This document shows, in pieces, positions 1-7,169 of a stretch of DNA of 9,228 nucleotides. A program made the translations under genes and the position numbers. Origin of the DNA: Robiginitomaculum sp. (GTDB lineage: Bacteria; Pseudomonadota; Alphaproteobacteria; Caulobacterales; Maricaulaceae); NCBI GenBank assembly GCA_002733735.2, contig NVWT02000001.1, positions 101,963-111,190 of the forward strand. The letters are read 5' to 3'. Numbering within the stretch: position 1 is the stretch's first letter; each line of letters starts with the position of its first letter. The notes beneath the pieces were generated by a model, which saw only the letters and a program-made list of their open reading frames with translations, was not told where the DNA came from and did not search any database.

Positions 1-516
1 TTTCTCAAGCGAATTGACGCAAAAAGGGCAGAGCTAATTCCCGGCGCATGGGTGCTTTGGGATGCTTCTGAGGTGAAAAAAAACTCGCTACCAGAACGAA
101 TAGACAAGTTACAAGTAAAGACAAATTATGATGTTAACTCACTGCTAGAGCATCTTTCAGATGATTCAGCTTTTTCATTTTGGGAATTGCCACGAATAAT
201 CAACAATTCAAAAGCCGCAAAACTCGACTCACGGCGTTATGAGATTCAGTGGAACAGAATGTTAGCATTACCTTTAACATTGGCGGCGATGGCCTTAATT
301 GGCGCTTCTTTCAGTTTTCGCCTTGTAAGACTTGGCGGCGTATTTGGTATGGCCGTAATTGGTGCATCTATCGGGTTTTTCTTATATTTCACCGGAGACT
401 TACTAGCAGCTCTTGGTTCAACCAAGGTTCTGCCACCGATTATTGCAGCTTGGGCGGCTCCAGCATTCGTGTTTTTCACTGGGCTAGCTAGAATTACAAT
501 AGTTGAAGACGGCTAA
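1..516 (+). CDS. lptG: LPS export ABC transporter permease LptG, C-terminal part
   Basis: The frame is open from base 1 and ends at TAA 514-516, so the gene runs off the left edge and about 171 C-terminal residues are present, roughly half of a normal LptG of about 360. LptG pairs with LptF in the inner membrane and, driven by the LptB ATPase, extracts LPS for the LptA/LptD bridge. The fragment starts in the end of the periplasmic domain (WVLWDASEV) and then has three hydrophobic segments at about fragment residues 87-106, 111-138 and 144-162, matching the last three helices of the LptF/LptG family. The motif GGVFGMAVIGASIGFFLYF is typical of the fifth helix. LptF could look similar at this level, but the position directly before lptD favours LptG. 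A GTG at 52 lies inside the gene and is not the start. Confidence 0.88.
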   Translation, partial: FLKRIDAKRAELIPGAWVLWDASEVKKNSLPERIDKLQVKTNYDVNSLLEHLSDDSAFSFWELPRIINNSKAAKLDSRRYEIQWNRMLALPLTLAAMALIGASFSFRLVRLGGVFGMAVIGASIGFFLYFTGDLLAALGSTKVLPPIIAAWAAPAFVFFTGLARITIVEDG

Positions 517-635
517 AGTTAACCAATTATGCTTATTGCTTCATGCATAGGCTTATGAAAAGAAAATTTCTGATTTGCCTTTTGCCATAACAAGGCCATA
601 TTGGTGATAAATAAGAATCTTCGAGTTTAATGGCC

Positions 636-641
636 TATAAT
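636..641 (+). promoter_or_regulatory. Candidate -10 box for lptD
   Basis: A perfect TATAAT hexamer lies in the 155-nt gap between lptG and lptD, about 30 nt before the lptD ATG. No convincing -35 hexamer sits 15-19 nt upstream; the bases there are AT-rich and do not resemble TTGACA. It would give a leader of roughly 25 nt. An AT-rich gap can produce this hexamer by chance, so this is only a candidate. Confidence 0.3.
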
Positions 642-671
642 TAAAACCAGTATCCAGCGGACAAGTGTTTG

Positions 672-2984
672 ATGACTAATTTTATATTTTCGGCAAAACC
701 ATTATGTATATTGGTTGTCATATTTACCAGTCTTGCAGGATATGCTTTTTCTGCAGAACAAGATGAACCCTCTGCTTTTGAAAAGGGTGCGGTTTATCTT
801 GAATCAGATGAAATGTTCAAAGATGCCACATCCGATGTCATTCGTTATGTTGCTAGAGGCAGTGTTCAAGCCCGATATGAAAACCGAATTTTAAGAGCTG
901 ACGAAGTCGTTTATTACCCCGACCTGAATAAAGTGCATGCCATAGGCTCGGTTGTGGTTGTCGAAGCTGACGGGACGGTTTCCTTTGCTGATGAGGTGGA
1001 GCTTGATGATAATTTAACCAATGGAGTTGCTCAAGGATTTTACGCACGCCTTGGCAATAAAGGTACTATTGGCGCCACTCATGTAATTCACTCCAATGAA
1101 GGTAAGCGCAATAAATTAAAGAACGCCTTTTATACTGCCTGTGAGTCATGCACCAATGATGATGGAACAGTTGACAAACCAACATGGAGATTACGAGCAA
1201 GAGAAGCTGAACAAAATCAAGATGACCAGATGATTTATTATCGCGATGCAATATTCGAAATCAAAGGTATTCCAGTTTTATATTCTCCTTATTTTGCCCA
1301 TGCGGATCCTACTGCTGGGCGCAAAACCGGCTTGTTATTTCCAAATATAGGGCAATCAGCTAAATACGGCTGGTTTTATGAGCAACCTTTTTATAAAGTC
1401 TTATCACCATATTCTGATATAACAATTTCGCCACGAGTGTTTACCGGCAAACGACCATTAATATCGGCTGATTACCGCAAACGGGTTTATTCCGGCTCAA
1501 TTCGATTACAAGGCGGTGGAACCTATGAACAAGAGTTTGATGGCACAGGCTTGCGGTTCGGAGAAGATAAATTTCGTGGTTACATTCTTGGTGATGGTAA
1601 ATTCCAGATAAATCAGAATTGGAATTGGGGGTTTTCCACAGAGGCGGTTTCCGATGATCTTTTTTTCTTACGTTACGATATCGACTATAGCAGCCAGACC
1701 AGAGGGCTATTTTCAAATTCGTCAAACCGGTTGAGCAATCAATTATATGCTGTTCGCCAAACCGAAAGCTTTTACGGCAGCCTTGCTGCTATTCGCTATC
1801 AAGGACTTCGTGGTTCAGATGTCGACGACCAATTACCCATTGCTGCGCCGCTTCTTGATGTAAAGAAAATAATATCCAATAAATTTGCAGGTGGTAAACT
1901 CGCCTTTGGTGTAAACACCGCTGTTTTGAACCGCATTGACGGAATAGACAGCAGACGAGCTTCAGCAGACCTAGATTGGACCAGTCGCTTGGTCAGCAAA
2001 AATGGCATAATAGTCAAACCATATCTTAAAGGCAGAGTTGATGCCTATAGTATAAACAATCAGCAATTTATTGCCGACTTGGGAACCGATACGCAGAGCT
2101 TTGGCAGAGCTTTAGGTGTAGCTGGTGCTGAAATTCGCTGGCCATGGCTAAAGACTGGAGAAGACAGAAACTGGGTGATTGAGCCTATTGCCCACCTCTC
2201 AGCCAGCCCCAATGGAGATGGCGTTGCTACATTTGATGTTATTACCACAGATAACCTAGGCAACATAATACGAACCCCCACTTCAATTCTTCCCAACGAA
2301 GATAGTATCACTGTCGACTTTGACGAAACAAATCTGTTTCGATCAACCAGGTTTGCCGGATATGATTTATGGGAAGATGGTTTGCGAGCCAGTCTTGGCG
2401 GACGTGTGACCGCCAGTTGGGGCGATCAGGGTTATGCATCATTTACCGCCGGCAGAGCATTTCGCTCTAATATTAATAATGGTTATTCAGTGAACTCAAG
2501 TTTACGTGGCAGAAGTTCTGATTATGTTGCTGGATTAGAGTTAAGCACCGGTTCGACCTTGACCCTTGCATCACATATCAGACTCGACCCAGATAGTTTT
2601 GCAGTAAACAGATTTGATATTTATGGTACTTCAAGTTTGACAAAAAACCAACTTGGGCCCCTTAGTGCCGTTCTACATAGCGCCTCAACTCAAATCAGAT
2701 ACACCAATATACCATCAATCACCCCAACAAGACCAGTCGTTGATGAAATTACAGTATCAGGAAATATGTTCTTTAGTAAAAACATTGGATTGCAATACCG
2801 GAATATTTATAACTTCGACACAAATGAACACCGTGCATCTTCTATCGGTTTAGTTTATGATGATGATTGCTCAAGATTTGAAATTATGTTCCAACAAAGC
2901 AACATAACAGACCGTACACTAGCCAGTGGTTCATCAATAAGGTTCCGCTTCACTCTTTTAACTTTAGGTAGCTTCGGAGATTAG
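672..2984 (+). CDS. lptD: LPS assembly outer-membrane protein LptD
   Basis: This encodes 770 residues, close to the usual LptD length (784 in E. coli). LptD is the beta-barrel that, plugged by LptE, inserts LPS into the outer leaflet. The N-terminus has a hydrophobic signal peptide ending near AFSA (about residues 1-28). An LptA/OstA-like beta-jellyroll region follows at about 35-150 (YLESDEMF, RGSVQARYENRILRADEV). The barrel begins near residue 200, with the family hallmark GRKTGLLFPNIG at about 216-227 and later LSPYSDITISPR. The predicted mature protein has three cysteines: C157 and C160 (CESC) and C733 (DDDC), suited to the disulfide that joins the two domains. I chose ATG 672 over TTG 669 because AGCGGAC at 656-662 is well spaced from it. 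SurA, encoded next, is the chaperone known to help LptD fold. Confidence 0.95.
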   Translation: MTNFIFSAKPLCILVVIFTSLAGYAFSAEQDEPSAFEKGAVYLESDEMFKDATSDVIRYVARGSVQARYENRILRADEVVYYPDLNKVHAIGSVVVVEADGTVSFADEVELDDNLTNGVAQGFYARLGNKGTIGATHVIHSNEGKRNKLKNAFYTACESCTNDDGTVDKPTWRLRAREAEQNQDDQMIYYRDAIFEIKGIPVLYSPYFAHADPTAGRKTGLLFPNIGQSAKYGWFYEQPFYKVLSPYSDITISPRVFTGKRPLISADYRKRVYSGSIRLQGGGTYEQEFDGTGLRFGEDKFRGYILGDGKFQINQNWNWGFSTEAVSDDLFFLRYDIDYSSQTRGLFSNSSNRLSNQLYAVRQTESFYGSLAAIRYQGLRGSDVDDQLPIAAPLLDVKKIISNKFAGGKLAFGVNTAVLNRIDGIDSRRASADLDWTSRLVSKNGIIVKPYLKGRVDAYSINNQQFIADLGTDTQSFGRALGVAGAEIRWPWLKTGEDRNWVIEPIAHLSASPNGDGVATFDVITTDNLGNIIRTPTSILPNEDSITVDFDETNLFRSTRFAGYDLWEDGLRASLGGRVTASWGDQGYASFTAGRAFRSNINNGYSVNSSLRGRSSDYVAGLELSTGSTLTLASHIRLDPDSFAVNRFDIYGTSSLTKNQLGPLSAVLHSASTQIRYTNIPSITPTRPVVDEITVSGNMFFSKNIGLQYRNIYNFDTNEHRASSIGLVYDDDCSRFEIMFQQSNITDRTLASGSSIRFRFTLLTLGSFGD

Positions 2985-3001
2985 AATCCTCTAACAAATT
3001 A

Positions 3002-3057
3002 CGATAAATACACAGTATTTTGACAGTTTATTTTAGCTAACAGACAAGGATTTATCG
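3002..3057. repeat. Inverted repeat in the lptD-surA gap
   Basis: CGATAAAT (3002-3009) and ATTTATCG (3050-3057) are perfect 8-bp inverted copies 40 nt apart. A smaller hairpin, AAATAC (3006-3011) with GTATTT (3015-3020), overlaps the left arm, so the two structures exclude each other. The perfect TTGACA at 3020-3025 and TTAGCTAAC at 3033-3041 lie between the arms. The repeats are AT-rich and could arise by chance. The small hairpin is followed by a T-rich stretch but is too weak to call a terminator for lptD. Confidence 0.3.
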
Positions 3058-3066
3058 CAAAGCGGA

Positions 3067-3094
3067 TTGCACTTATTAATTTCGACGCTATCTT
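3067..3094 (+). promoter_or_regulatory. Candidate promoter for surA-pdxA-rsmA
   Basis: TTGCAC (3067-3072) and TATCTT (3089-3094) are separated by 16 nt in the 160-nt gap before surA, giving a leader of about 43 nt. Both boxes match the sigma-70 consensus only partly. A perfect TTGACA also lies at 3020-3025 but has no good -10 at normal spacing. The gap suggests that surA, pdxA and rsmA can be transcribed separately from lptD, but which box is used is not settled by sequence. Confidence 0.3.
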
Positions 3095-3144
3095 ACCGAA
3101 AATTACGCCCTATTTTAGCCTATTTTCAACAGTAGAAACTTAAC

Positions 3145-4374
3145 ATGATATATCGAATTATCCTGCCCTTTATTATCGCCTTGTTAGCCATTGTCGTTTT
3201 GAGTGTTCAAGCACGGGGACAGGTGTCCGAAGGTGTGACTGCGATTGTAAATGATCAAGTTATTTCCTCATTCGATGTTCGCCAACGTATGCGAATGATG
3301 GTGTTATCAACGCAAACCCAGCCGACCGAAGAATCTTTGCGCCGCTTTCAAAACCAAGCCATGCGCTCACTAGTCGATGAGCGCCTAAAATTACAAGAAG
3401 CCGGCAAATTCGACATAGAAGTAAGCCAAAGAGAAATAGATCAGCAAATCTCCCGATTGGCTCGACAAAACAGTGCTGATGCTGAATCTATCAAAGCAGA
3501 CCTTCTTAGAGCCAATATTTCCGCAAGTACTCTGGAAGAACAAATAAGATCTGATATTGCTTGGCAGATACTAATTAACGGAAAGTATGGCTCTAGAGTT
3601 AGGGTTAGCAATAATCAAATCGAACTTGAGCAACAGCGTTTTAAAAATAATTTGGCAAAGCCACAATACTTAGTTTCAGAAATATTACTTGAGTCACCAA
3701 GTCTAGAACAAGATTCTGCCATTTACGCTGGCGGCGTATCATTGATACAACAAATGAGAGAAGGAGCACCGTTCCCCGCTGTTGCACAGCAGTTCTCATC
3801 AGCACCCTCAGGGCCACAAGGTGGCGATATGGGCTGGATCCGTCAAGGCGATATGCCAGCCGCAGTAGATACAGCATTGGCTACAATGCAAATTGGCACG
3901 GTTTCTAACCCAATCAAAGTCGCTGGCGGATACATGATAGTTGCATTACGTGACCGCAAAGAAGGTGGTGCGGCTATGGTTGCTAATTTTCGGCAAATGA
4001 TCGCCCCAAGTGGGTCAGAAAAACAGTTTACGAAATTCCTTGAAGACGCCAAGACCTGTAAAGACACGGATGGGCTGTCAAAAGAAATAGACGGAGCATT
4101 TATGAACCCATTTACTAATGTTGCATTAACCGATTTGGCTCCGGCTTTTAGACAAACCATTGAATCTTTACAAAACAATCAATGGTCAAAGCCCCTTGAA
4201 ACACCCAATGGTCTTTTGTCAATTATGTTATGCTCGACGGATTATGCTGAAGGAGCCGGAGTGCCTACTTCAGATGAGATTGTTAATCGACTGACCGATC
4301 AAAAACTAGGTATGTTATCCAGAAGATTGTTACGCGATTTACGCCGGGACTCACTGATTGAATACCGTAATTAA
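3145..4374 (+). CDS. surA: Periplasmic chaperone / peptidyl-prolyl isomerase SurA
   Basis: This encodes 409 residues, near the family length (428 in E. coli). SurA escorts unfolded beta-barrel proteins, including LptD, across the periplasm to the BAM complex. A hydrophobic signal peptide covers about residues 1-25. The SurA N-terminal domain follows (VTAIVNDQVISSFDVRQR at 31-48, then a long helical stretch to about 150). One recognisable parvulin domain spans about 174-270 (YLVSEILLE, GGDMGWIRQGDMP, GGYMIVALRDR). The region from about 280 to 370 may be a degenerate second isomerase domain and holds two cysteines, C305 and C363, that could pair in the periplasm. No strong ribosome binding site precedes ATG 3145. 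The start is chosen because it gives a complete signal peptide. pdxA begins inside its 3' end, so the two are probably co-translated. Confidence 0.92.
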   Translation: MIYRIILPFIIALLAIVVLSVQARGQVSEGVTAIVNDQVISSFDVRQRMRMMVLSTQTQPTEESLRRFQNQAMRSLVDERLKLQEAGKFDIEVSQREIDQQISRLARQNSADAESIKADLLRANISASTLEEQIRSDIAWQILINGKYGSRVRVSNNQIELEQQRFKNNLAKPQYLVSEILLESPSLEQDSAIYAGGVSLIQQMREGAPFPAVAQQFSSAPSGPQGGDMGWIRQGDMPAAVDTALATMQIGTVSNPIKVAGGYMIVALRDRKEGGAAMVANFRQMIAPSGSEKQFTKFLEDAKTCKDTDGLSKEIDGAFMNPFTNVALTDLAPAFRQTIESLQNNQWSKPLETPNGLLSIMLCSTDYAEGAGVPTSDEIVNRLTDQKLGMLSRRLLRDLRRDSLIEYRN

Positions 4375-5389
4375 CTCCGCCTTGCCCATAGCATTAACGA
4401 TGGGTGATCCAGCAGGTATTGCCCCTGAGGTAACAGCTCTTGCTTGGAAACACCTATCTGCCACTGACAACCATTTTTTTGTCATCGGTGATACTGGCCT
4501 TTATGCAGATGCACTTAACAAAGAAAATCTTCCAACAATTAAATTAATAGATAACCCCGAACAATGCAGCGGTGTGTTTAACGATGGACTGCCCGTTTTG
4601 CCAATAAAACTAGCACAGCCGGCAATTTATGGGAAACCATGCTCAGACAATGCGCCGGTAATAATAAAATCAATTCAAATGGCCGTAGATTATTGCCGGA
4701 ATAATAAGGCATCAGCAATTGTCACCAACCCAATAGCCAAATCTATTTTATACCAAGCCGGCTTTAAACACCCTGGGCATACAGAATTCCTTGGGGAATT
4801 GGCCAAGGAATTTACCCATTGGAAAACCCCACATGGGCCAATAATGATGTTATGTGGTGGCGGATTGCGAGTAGCTTTGGTTAGTGTCCATTGCCCACTA
4901 CATCAGGTCACAAAACAAATAACCAACCAATCCGTCGAGCAAGCGGCGCGAGTTCTGCACAATTCATTGCAAGTGGATTTTGCAATTACAAACCCGAAAA
5001 TTACCATGTGCGGGCTAAACCCACATGCCGGGGAAGACGGAACAATGGGGATTGAAGAGCGTGATATTTTAAACCCTACCGCGCAAAAATTACGAAATCA
5101 GGGCATTGATATTTCCAACGCATTACCTGCGGACACCGTATTTATTGAACAGTCACGTAAAAACTATGATGGCGTGCTGGCCATGTATCATGATCAAGGC
5201 TTGATACCGGTTAAAACCCTTGATTTTCATGGCGGAACCAATGTCACTCTCGGCCTACCATTCATTAGGGTTTCACCTGATCACGGTACCGGTTTTGATA
5301 TTGCCGGTAAGGGTTTAGCAAAAGCAGACAGCCTGATTGCAGCCTTAACTATGGCCAATCAAATCTCCAACAATCACAGTTCGCTGTAA
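4358..5389 (+). CDS. pdxA: 4-hydroxythreonine-4-phosphate dehydrogenase PdxA
   Basis: This cytosolic enzyme of pyridoxal 5'-phosphate synthesis oxidises 4-phosphohydroxy-L-threonine with NAD(P)+, yielding, after decarboxylation, the aminoketone that PdxJ uses. The 343 residues compare with about 330 in E. coli. Visible family signatures are PIALTMGDPAGI near the N-terminus, GHTEFLGE at 140-147, NPHAGEDG at 221-228, MYHDQGLIPVK at 276-286, and the C-terminal HGGTNVTLGLPFIRVSPDHGTGFDIAG region. The metal-binding histidines correspond to H178, H223 and H278. TTG at 4358 is preferred as start, since CGGGAC at 4345-4350 lies 7 nt before it; TTG 4382, just before PIALTMGD, is the alternative. No ATG lies early enough, as the first in frame (4400) would cut the conserved start. 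It overlaps surA by 17 bp. The usual GIGPE motif reads GIAPE here. Confidence 0.95.
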   Translation: MNTVINSALPIALTMGDPAGIAPEVTALAWKHLSATDNHFFVIGDTGLYADALNKENLPTIKLIDNPEQCSGVFNDGLPVLPIKLAQPAIYGKPCSDNAPVIIKSIQMAVDYCRNNKASAIVTNPIAKSILYQAGFKHPGHTEFLGELAKEFTHWKTPHGPIMMLCGGGLRVALVSVHCPLHQVTKQITNQSVEQAARVLHNSLQVDFAITNPKITMCGLNPHAGEDGTMGIEERDILNPTAQKLRNQGIDISNALPADTVFIEQSRKNYDGVLAMYHDQGLIPVKTLDFHGGTNVTLGLPFIRVSPDHGTGFDIAGKGLAKADSLIAALTMANQISNNHSSL

Positions 5390-6246
5390 TGACAAAACCA
5401 GAATTACCGCCAATTAGAAATATTGTTGAAAAATATGGTCTCAAAGCCAGTAAAAAGTTTGGGCAACATTTTTTATTTGACCTTAACCTAACCGAGAAAA
5501 TTGTGCGGCTGTCAGATGTAAAAGCTGGTGACTTAGTATTTGAAATTGGCCCCGGCCCCGGTGGATTAACCCGGCCATTATTAGCCGCAAAAACCAATGT
5601 TCATGTTATAGAAACTGATCAACGGTTTTTACCAGCCCTTGCTGAGTTAGGTGAGTTTTATGATGATAAGCTATCAATTCACTTAGGTGATGCACTTGAG
5701 TTTGATTTAAATGAATTAGCCAACAGCCAAAAATTCAAAGTAGTATCCAACCTACCCTATAATGTCGGTACGGCATTACTGATAAAATGGCTGACCAGTG
5801 ATATATTGTTATGGCAATCACTTACATTGATGTTTCAATTAGAGGTCGCCCAAAGGATTACCGCCAAAGTGGGTTCCAAAAACTATGGGCGGTTGTCAAT
5901 ATTATGCGCAGCAATTGCAAAAACCGAGCTTGTTATGCAAGTTCCAGCATCAGTATTCACCCCGCCGCCAAAAGTAGAATCTGCAATTGTTCATTTAACC
6001 CCACTGCCCGAAAATCAACGGTTTGGCGACCTGCAAACATTAGCAAAAATCACTGCCATGGCCTTTGGTCAAAAACGCAAAATGCTCCGCGCCAGCTTAA
6101 AACCTCTAAGCGTGGAAATAAAACAAGATATAAGTACTTGGTTACAAGCCATAGAAATAGACCCGACAACACGCCCTGAAACATTAACTCCAACGCAGTT
6201 CATGAATATTTGCACCACCTACACATCTTCTGCCCAGGTGGCTTAA
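5389..6246 (+). CDS. rsmA: 16S rRNA adenine(1518/1519)-N6-dimethyltransferase RsmA (KsgA)
   Basis: RsmA uses S-adenosylmethionine to dimethylate the two adjacent adenines in the helix 45 loop of 16S rRNA, a late checkpoint in small-subunit assembly. The 285 residues fit the family (273 in E. coli). Motifs in order: KKFGQHFL at 22-29; the SAM-binding glycine-rich loop FEIGPGPGGLT at 51-61; the acidic ribose-contact residue in IETD (74-77); the catalytic NLPYNVG at 121-127; and FTPPPKVESA at 190-199. The C-terminal helical domain includes AFGQKRKMLRASLK. The ATG shares its A with the pdxA TAA stop (TAATG) and has no clear ribosome binding site, so translation is likely coupled to pdxA. Loss of KsgA gives kasugamycin resistance in other bacteria, but this copy looks intact. 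Confidence 0.96.
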   Translation: MTKPELPPIRNIVEKYGLKASKKFGQHFLFDLNLTEKIVRLSDVKAGDLVFEIGPGPGGLTRPLLAAKTNVHVIETDQRFLPALAELGEFYDDKLSIHLGDALEFDLNELANSQKFKVVSNLPYNVGTALLIKWLTSDILLWQSLTLMFQLEVAQRITAKVGSKNYGRLSILCAAIAKTELVMQVPASVFTPPPKVESAIVHLTPLPENQRFGDLQTLAKITAMAFGQKRKMLRASLKPLSVEIKQDISTWLQAIEIDPTTRPETLTPTQFMNICTTYTSSAQVA

Positions 6247-6259
6247 AACATATTTATGC

Positions 6260-6288
6260 TTGACTTCATTTAGATGATTAGCTAACTG
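6260..6288 (+). promoter_or_regulatory. Candidate promoter of the sdpR/sdpI-like pair
   Basis: CTTGACT, with TTGACT at 6260-6265, resembles the alphaproteobacterial -35 box. Seventeen nt later is TAACTG (6283-6288), a poor -10. If used, transcription would begin about 7 nt later, at or next to the ATG at 6296, giving a leaderless mRNA. No ribosome binding site is visible before that ATG, which agrees with this. The -10 region overlaps the palindrome at 6271-6292. Confidence 0.3.
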
Positions 6289-6292
6289 TCTA
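6271..6292. promoter_or_regulatory. Interrupted palindrome, candidate SdpR-type operator
   Basis: TAGA-N3-TTAGCTAA-N3-TCTA is symmetric around 6281/6282: a perfect 8-bp core (6278-6285) and perfect 4-bp outer arms, with only the two N3 spacers unmatched. It ends 3 nt before the repressor start codon. ArsR-fold dimers typically bind such imperfect inverted repeats overlapping their own promoter, so autorepression is the natural reading. The binding role is inferred from symmetry and position only. Confidence 0.45.
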
Positions 6293-6295
6293 TTT

Positions 6296-6601
6296 ATGAG
6301 CAATGTATTCAAAGCAATATCTGACAATACTCGCCGGGAAATATTACGTCTTTTGCGAGAAAAGCCCCTAAGTGCCGGCGAAATATCCGCACACTTTCCG
6401 GTGTCCAAACCGACAATGTCCGCACATTTTTCGGTTCTACGAGAAGCCGGGCTAGTTACAACTCACAAACAAGGAAAGATGGTGATTTATCAAATCAACA
6501 TGTCGGTTCTTGAAGATGCTTTGCTCGGATTTTCTGGAGCCATAGGTTTAGGCTTGCATTCAAATACTCAAAACAAAGGCAATAAAAATGATAAATCATA
6601 A
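6296..6601 (+). CDS. ArsR-fold transcriptional repressor, SdpR-like
   Basis: This 101-residue protein has a winged helix-turn-helix fold. The opening VFKAISDNTRREILRLL (4-20) is the typical first helix. GEISAHF (28-34) and SKPTMSAHFSVLREAGL (37-53) form the helix-turn-helix, and THKQGKMVIYQIN (56-68) forms the wing. It has no cysteine and no ELCVCD-type metal site, so it is not an ArsR/SmtB metal sensor. It most resembles SdpR, the Bacillus autorepressor whose release is controlled by its membrane partner SdpI. The overlap of its 3' end by 14 bp with an SdpI-like gene supports this pairing. The tail after residue 85 is polar and low in complexity. ATG 6296 is the only sensible start, although no ribosome binding site precedes it. 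The regulated genes beyond its own operon are unknown. Confidence 0.85.
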   Translation: MSNVFKAISDNTRREILRLLREKPLSAGEISAHFPVSKPTMSAHFSVLREAGLVTTHKQGKMVIYQINMSVLEDALLGFSGAIGLGLHSNTQNKGNKNDKS

Positions 6602-7169
6602 ATTACTTTCGAAATTCGCCCCGGCACTAACATTTGCTGTTTTGTTTCTTGGAATTTGGCAATGGTATGTGCAACCTAAATTGCTAGTCACTTCAATATT
6701 GGGGGCGGGGTTTTTACCGGCAGTTTGGTTGGGCATGGTAATAATGCAACGATTTAAAGCCGGAGCCTGCATAATTTCAAACGCAAAACAACAATTACGC
6801 AGTGGTATATCCGCAGCTGGACTTATATTGGCACTTGCACTGGTATTATCGATTGCCCAACAATATCAGGCACTAGATGCGCAAATAGCTGAACGGATAA
6901 ATTCCGCTATTTTAGGTGCTATTGTAATGATTATGGGGAACTTTCTGCCAAAAGCTATTAATCCAATTGGCGAAAATAATTGTGAAATATCAGCGACCCA
7001 AAAACTACAAAGATTTGCCGGATGGACATTTGTCATCTCAGGTTTTGTTTATTCACTGATCTGGATTTTCGTCCCGATTGATCTGGCAGCAAAGCTAGCT
7101 ATGTATGCATTGGGATTAGGCGTAGCGTTGATAATTGCACGATTTTTTTGGTTACGAATTATTCGCTAA
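6588..7169 (+). CDS. SdpI-like six-helix membrane protein
   Basis: This 193-residue inner-membrane protein has about six hydrophobic segments, near residues 10-28, 35-53, 74-91, 106-121, 143-163 and 167-187. GNFLPK at 117-122 after the fourth segment, followed by a polar loop and RFAGW at 142-146, fits the SdpI C-terminal domain pattern (GNyLPK ... fG). In Bacillus subtilis SdpI gives immunity to the SDP peptide toxin and, once toxin-bound, captures SdpR at the membrane. Here the family call rests on this motif, the topology and the adjacent SdpR-like gene; sequence similarity looks distant, so toxin immunity is not established. ATG 6588 lies within the regulator gene, with AAAGG at about 6575-6579 as a possible ribosome binding site. 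The 3' end overlaps convergent gmk by 11 bp. Confidence 0.7.
   Translation: MINHKLLSKFAPALTFAVLFLGIWQWYVQPKLLVTSILGAGFLPAVWLGMVIMQRFKAGACIISNAKQQLRSGISAAGLILALALVLSIAQQYQALDAQIAERINSAILGAIVMIMGNFLPKAINPIGENNCEISATQKLQRFAGWTFVISGFVYSLIWIFVPIDLAAKLAMYALGLGVALIIARFFWLRIIR

Noticed and set aside
540..559. Short hairpin TTCAT...ATGAA after lptG
   Set aside because: The stem is only 4-5 bp, is interrupted, and is followed by A-rich rather than T-rich sequence.
593..636. Inverted repeat AGGCCAT (593-599) / ATGGCCT (630-636) in the lptG-lptD gap, considered as a terminator
   Set aside because: The loop is 30 nt and no T-run follows, so it does not look like an intrinsic terminator. A 7-bp match in an AT-rich gap may be chance.
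669..671. TTG as the start of lptD
   Set aside because: ATG follows immediately at 672 and is better spaced from AGCGGAC (656-662).
3843..4178. 111-codon minus-strand open frame opposite surA
   Set aside because: It is antisense to the SurA parvulin region and has no supporting motif.
5811..6179. 122-codon plus-strand open frame inside rsmA
   Set aside because: It is an alternative frame of the conserved rsmA C-terminal half, without motifs.
6296..6601. Metal-responsive ArsR/SmtB sensor reading of the small regulator
   Set aside because: The protein has no cysteine and no metal-binding motif, and its partner gene is SdpI-like rather than a metal pump.
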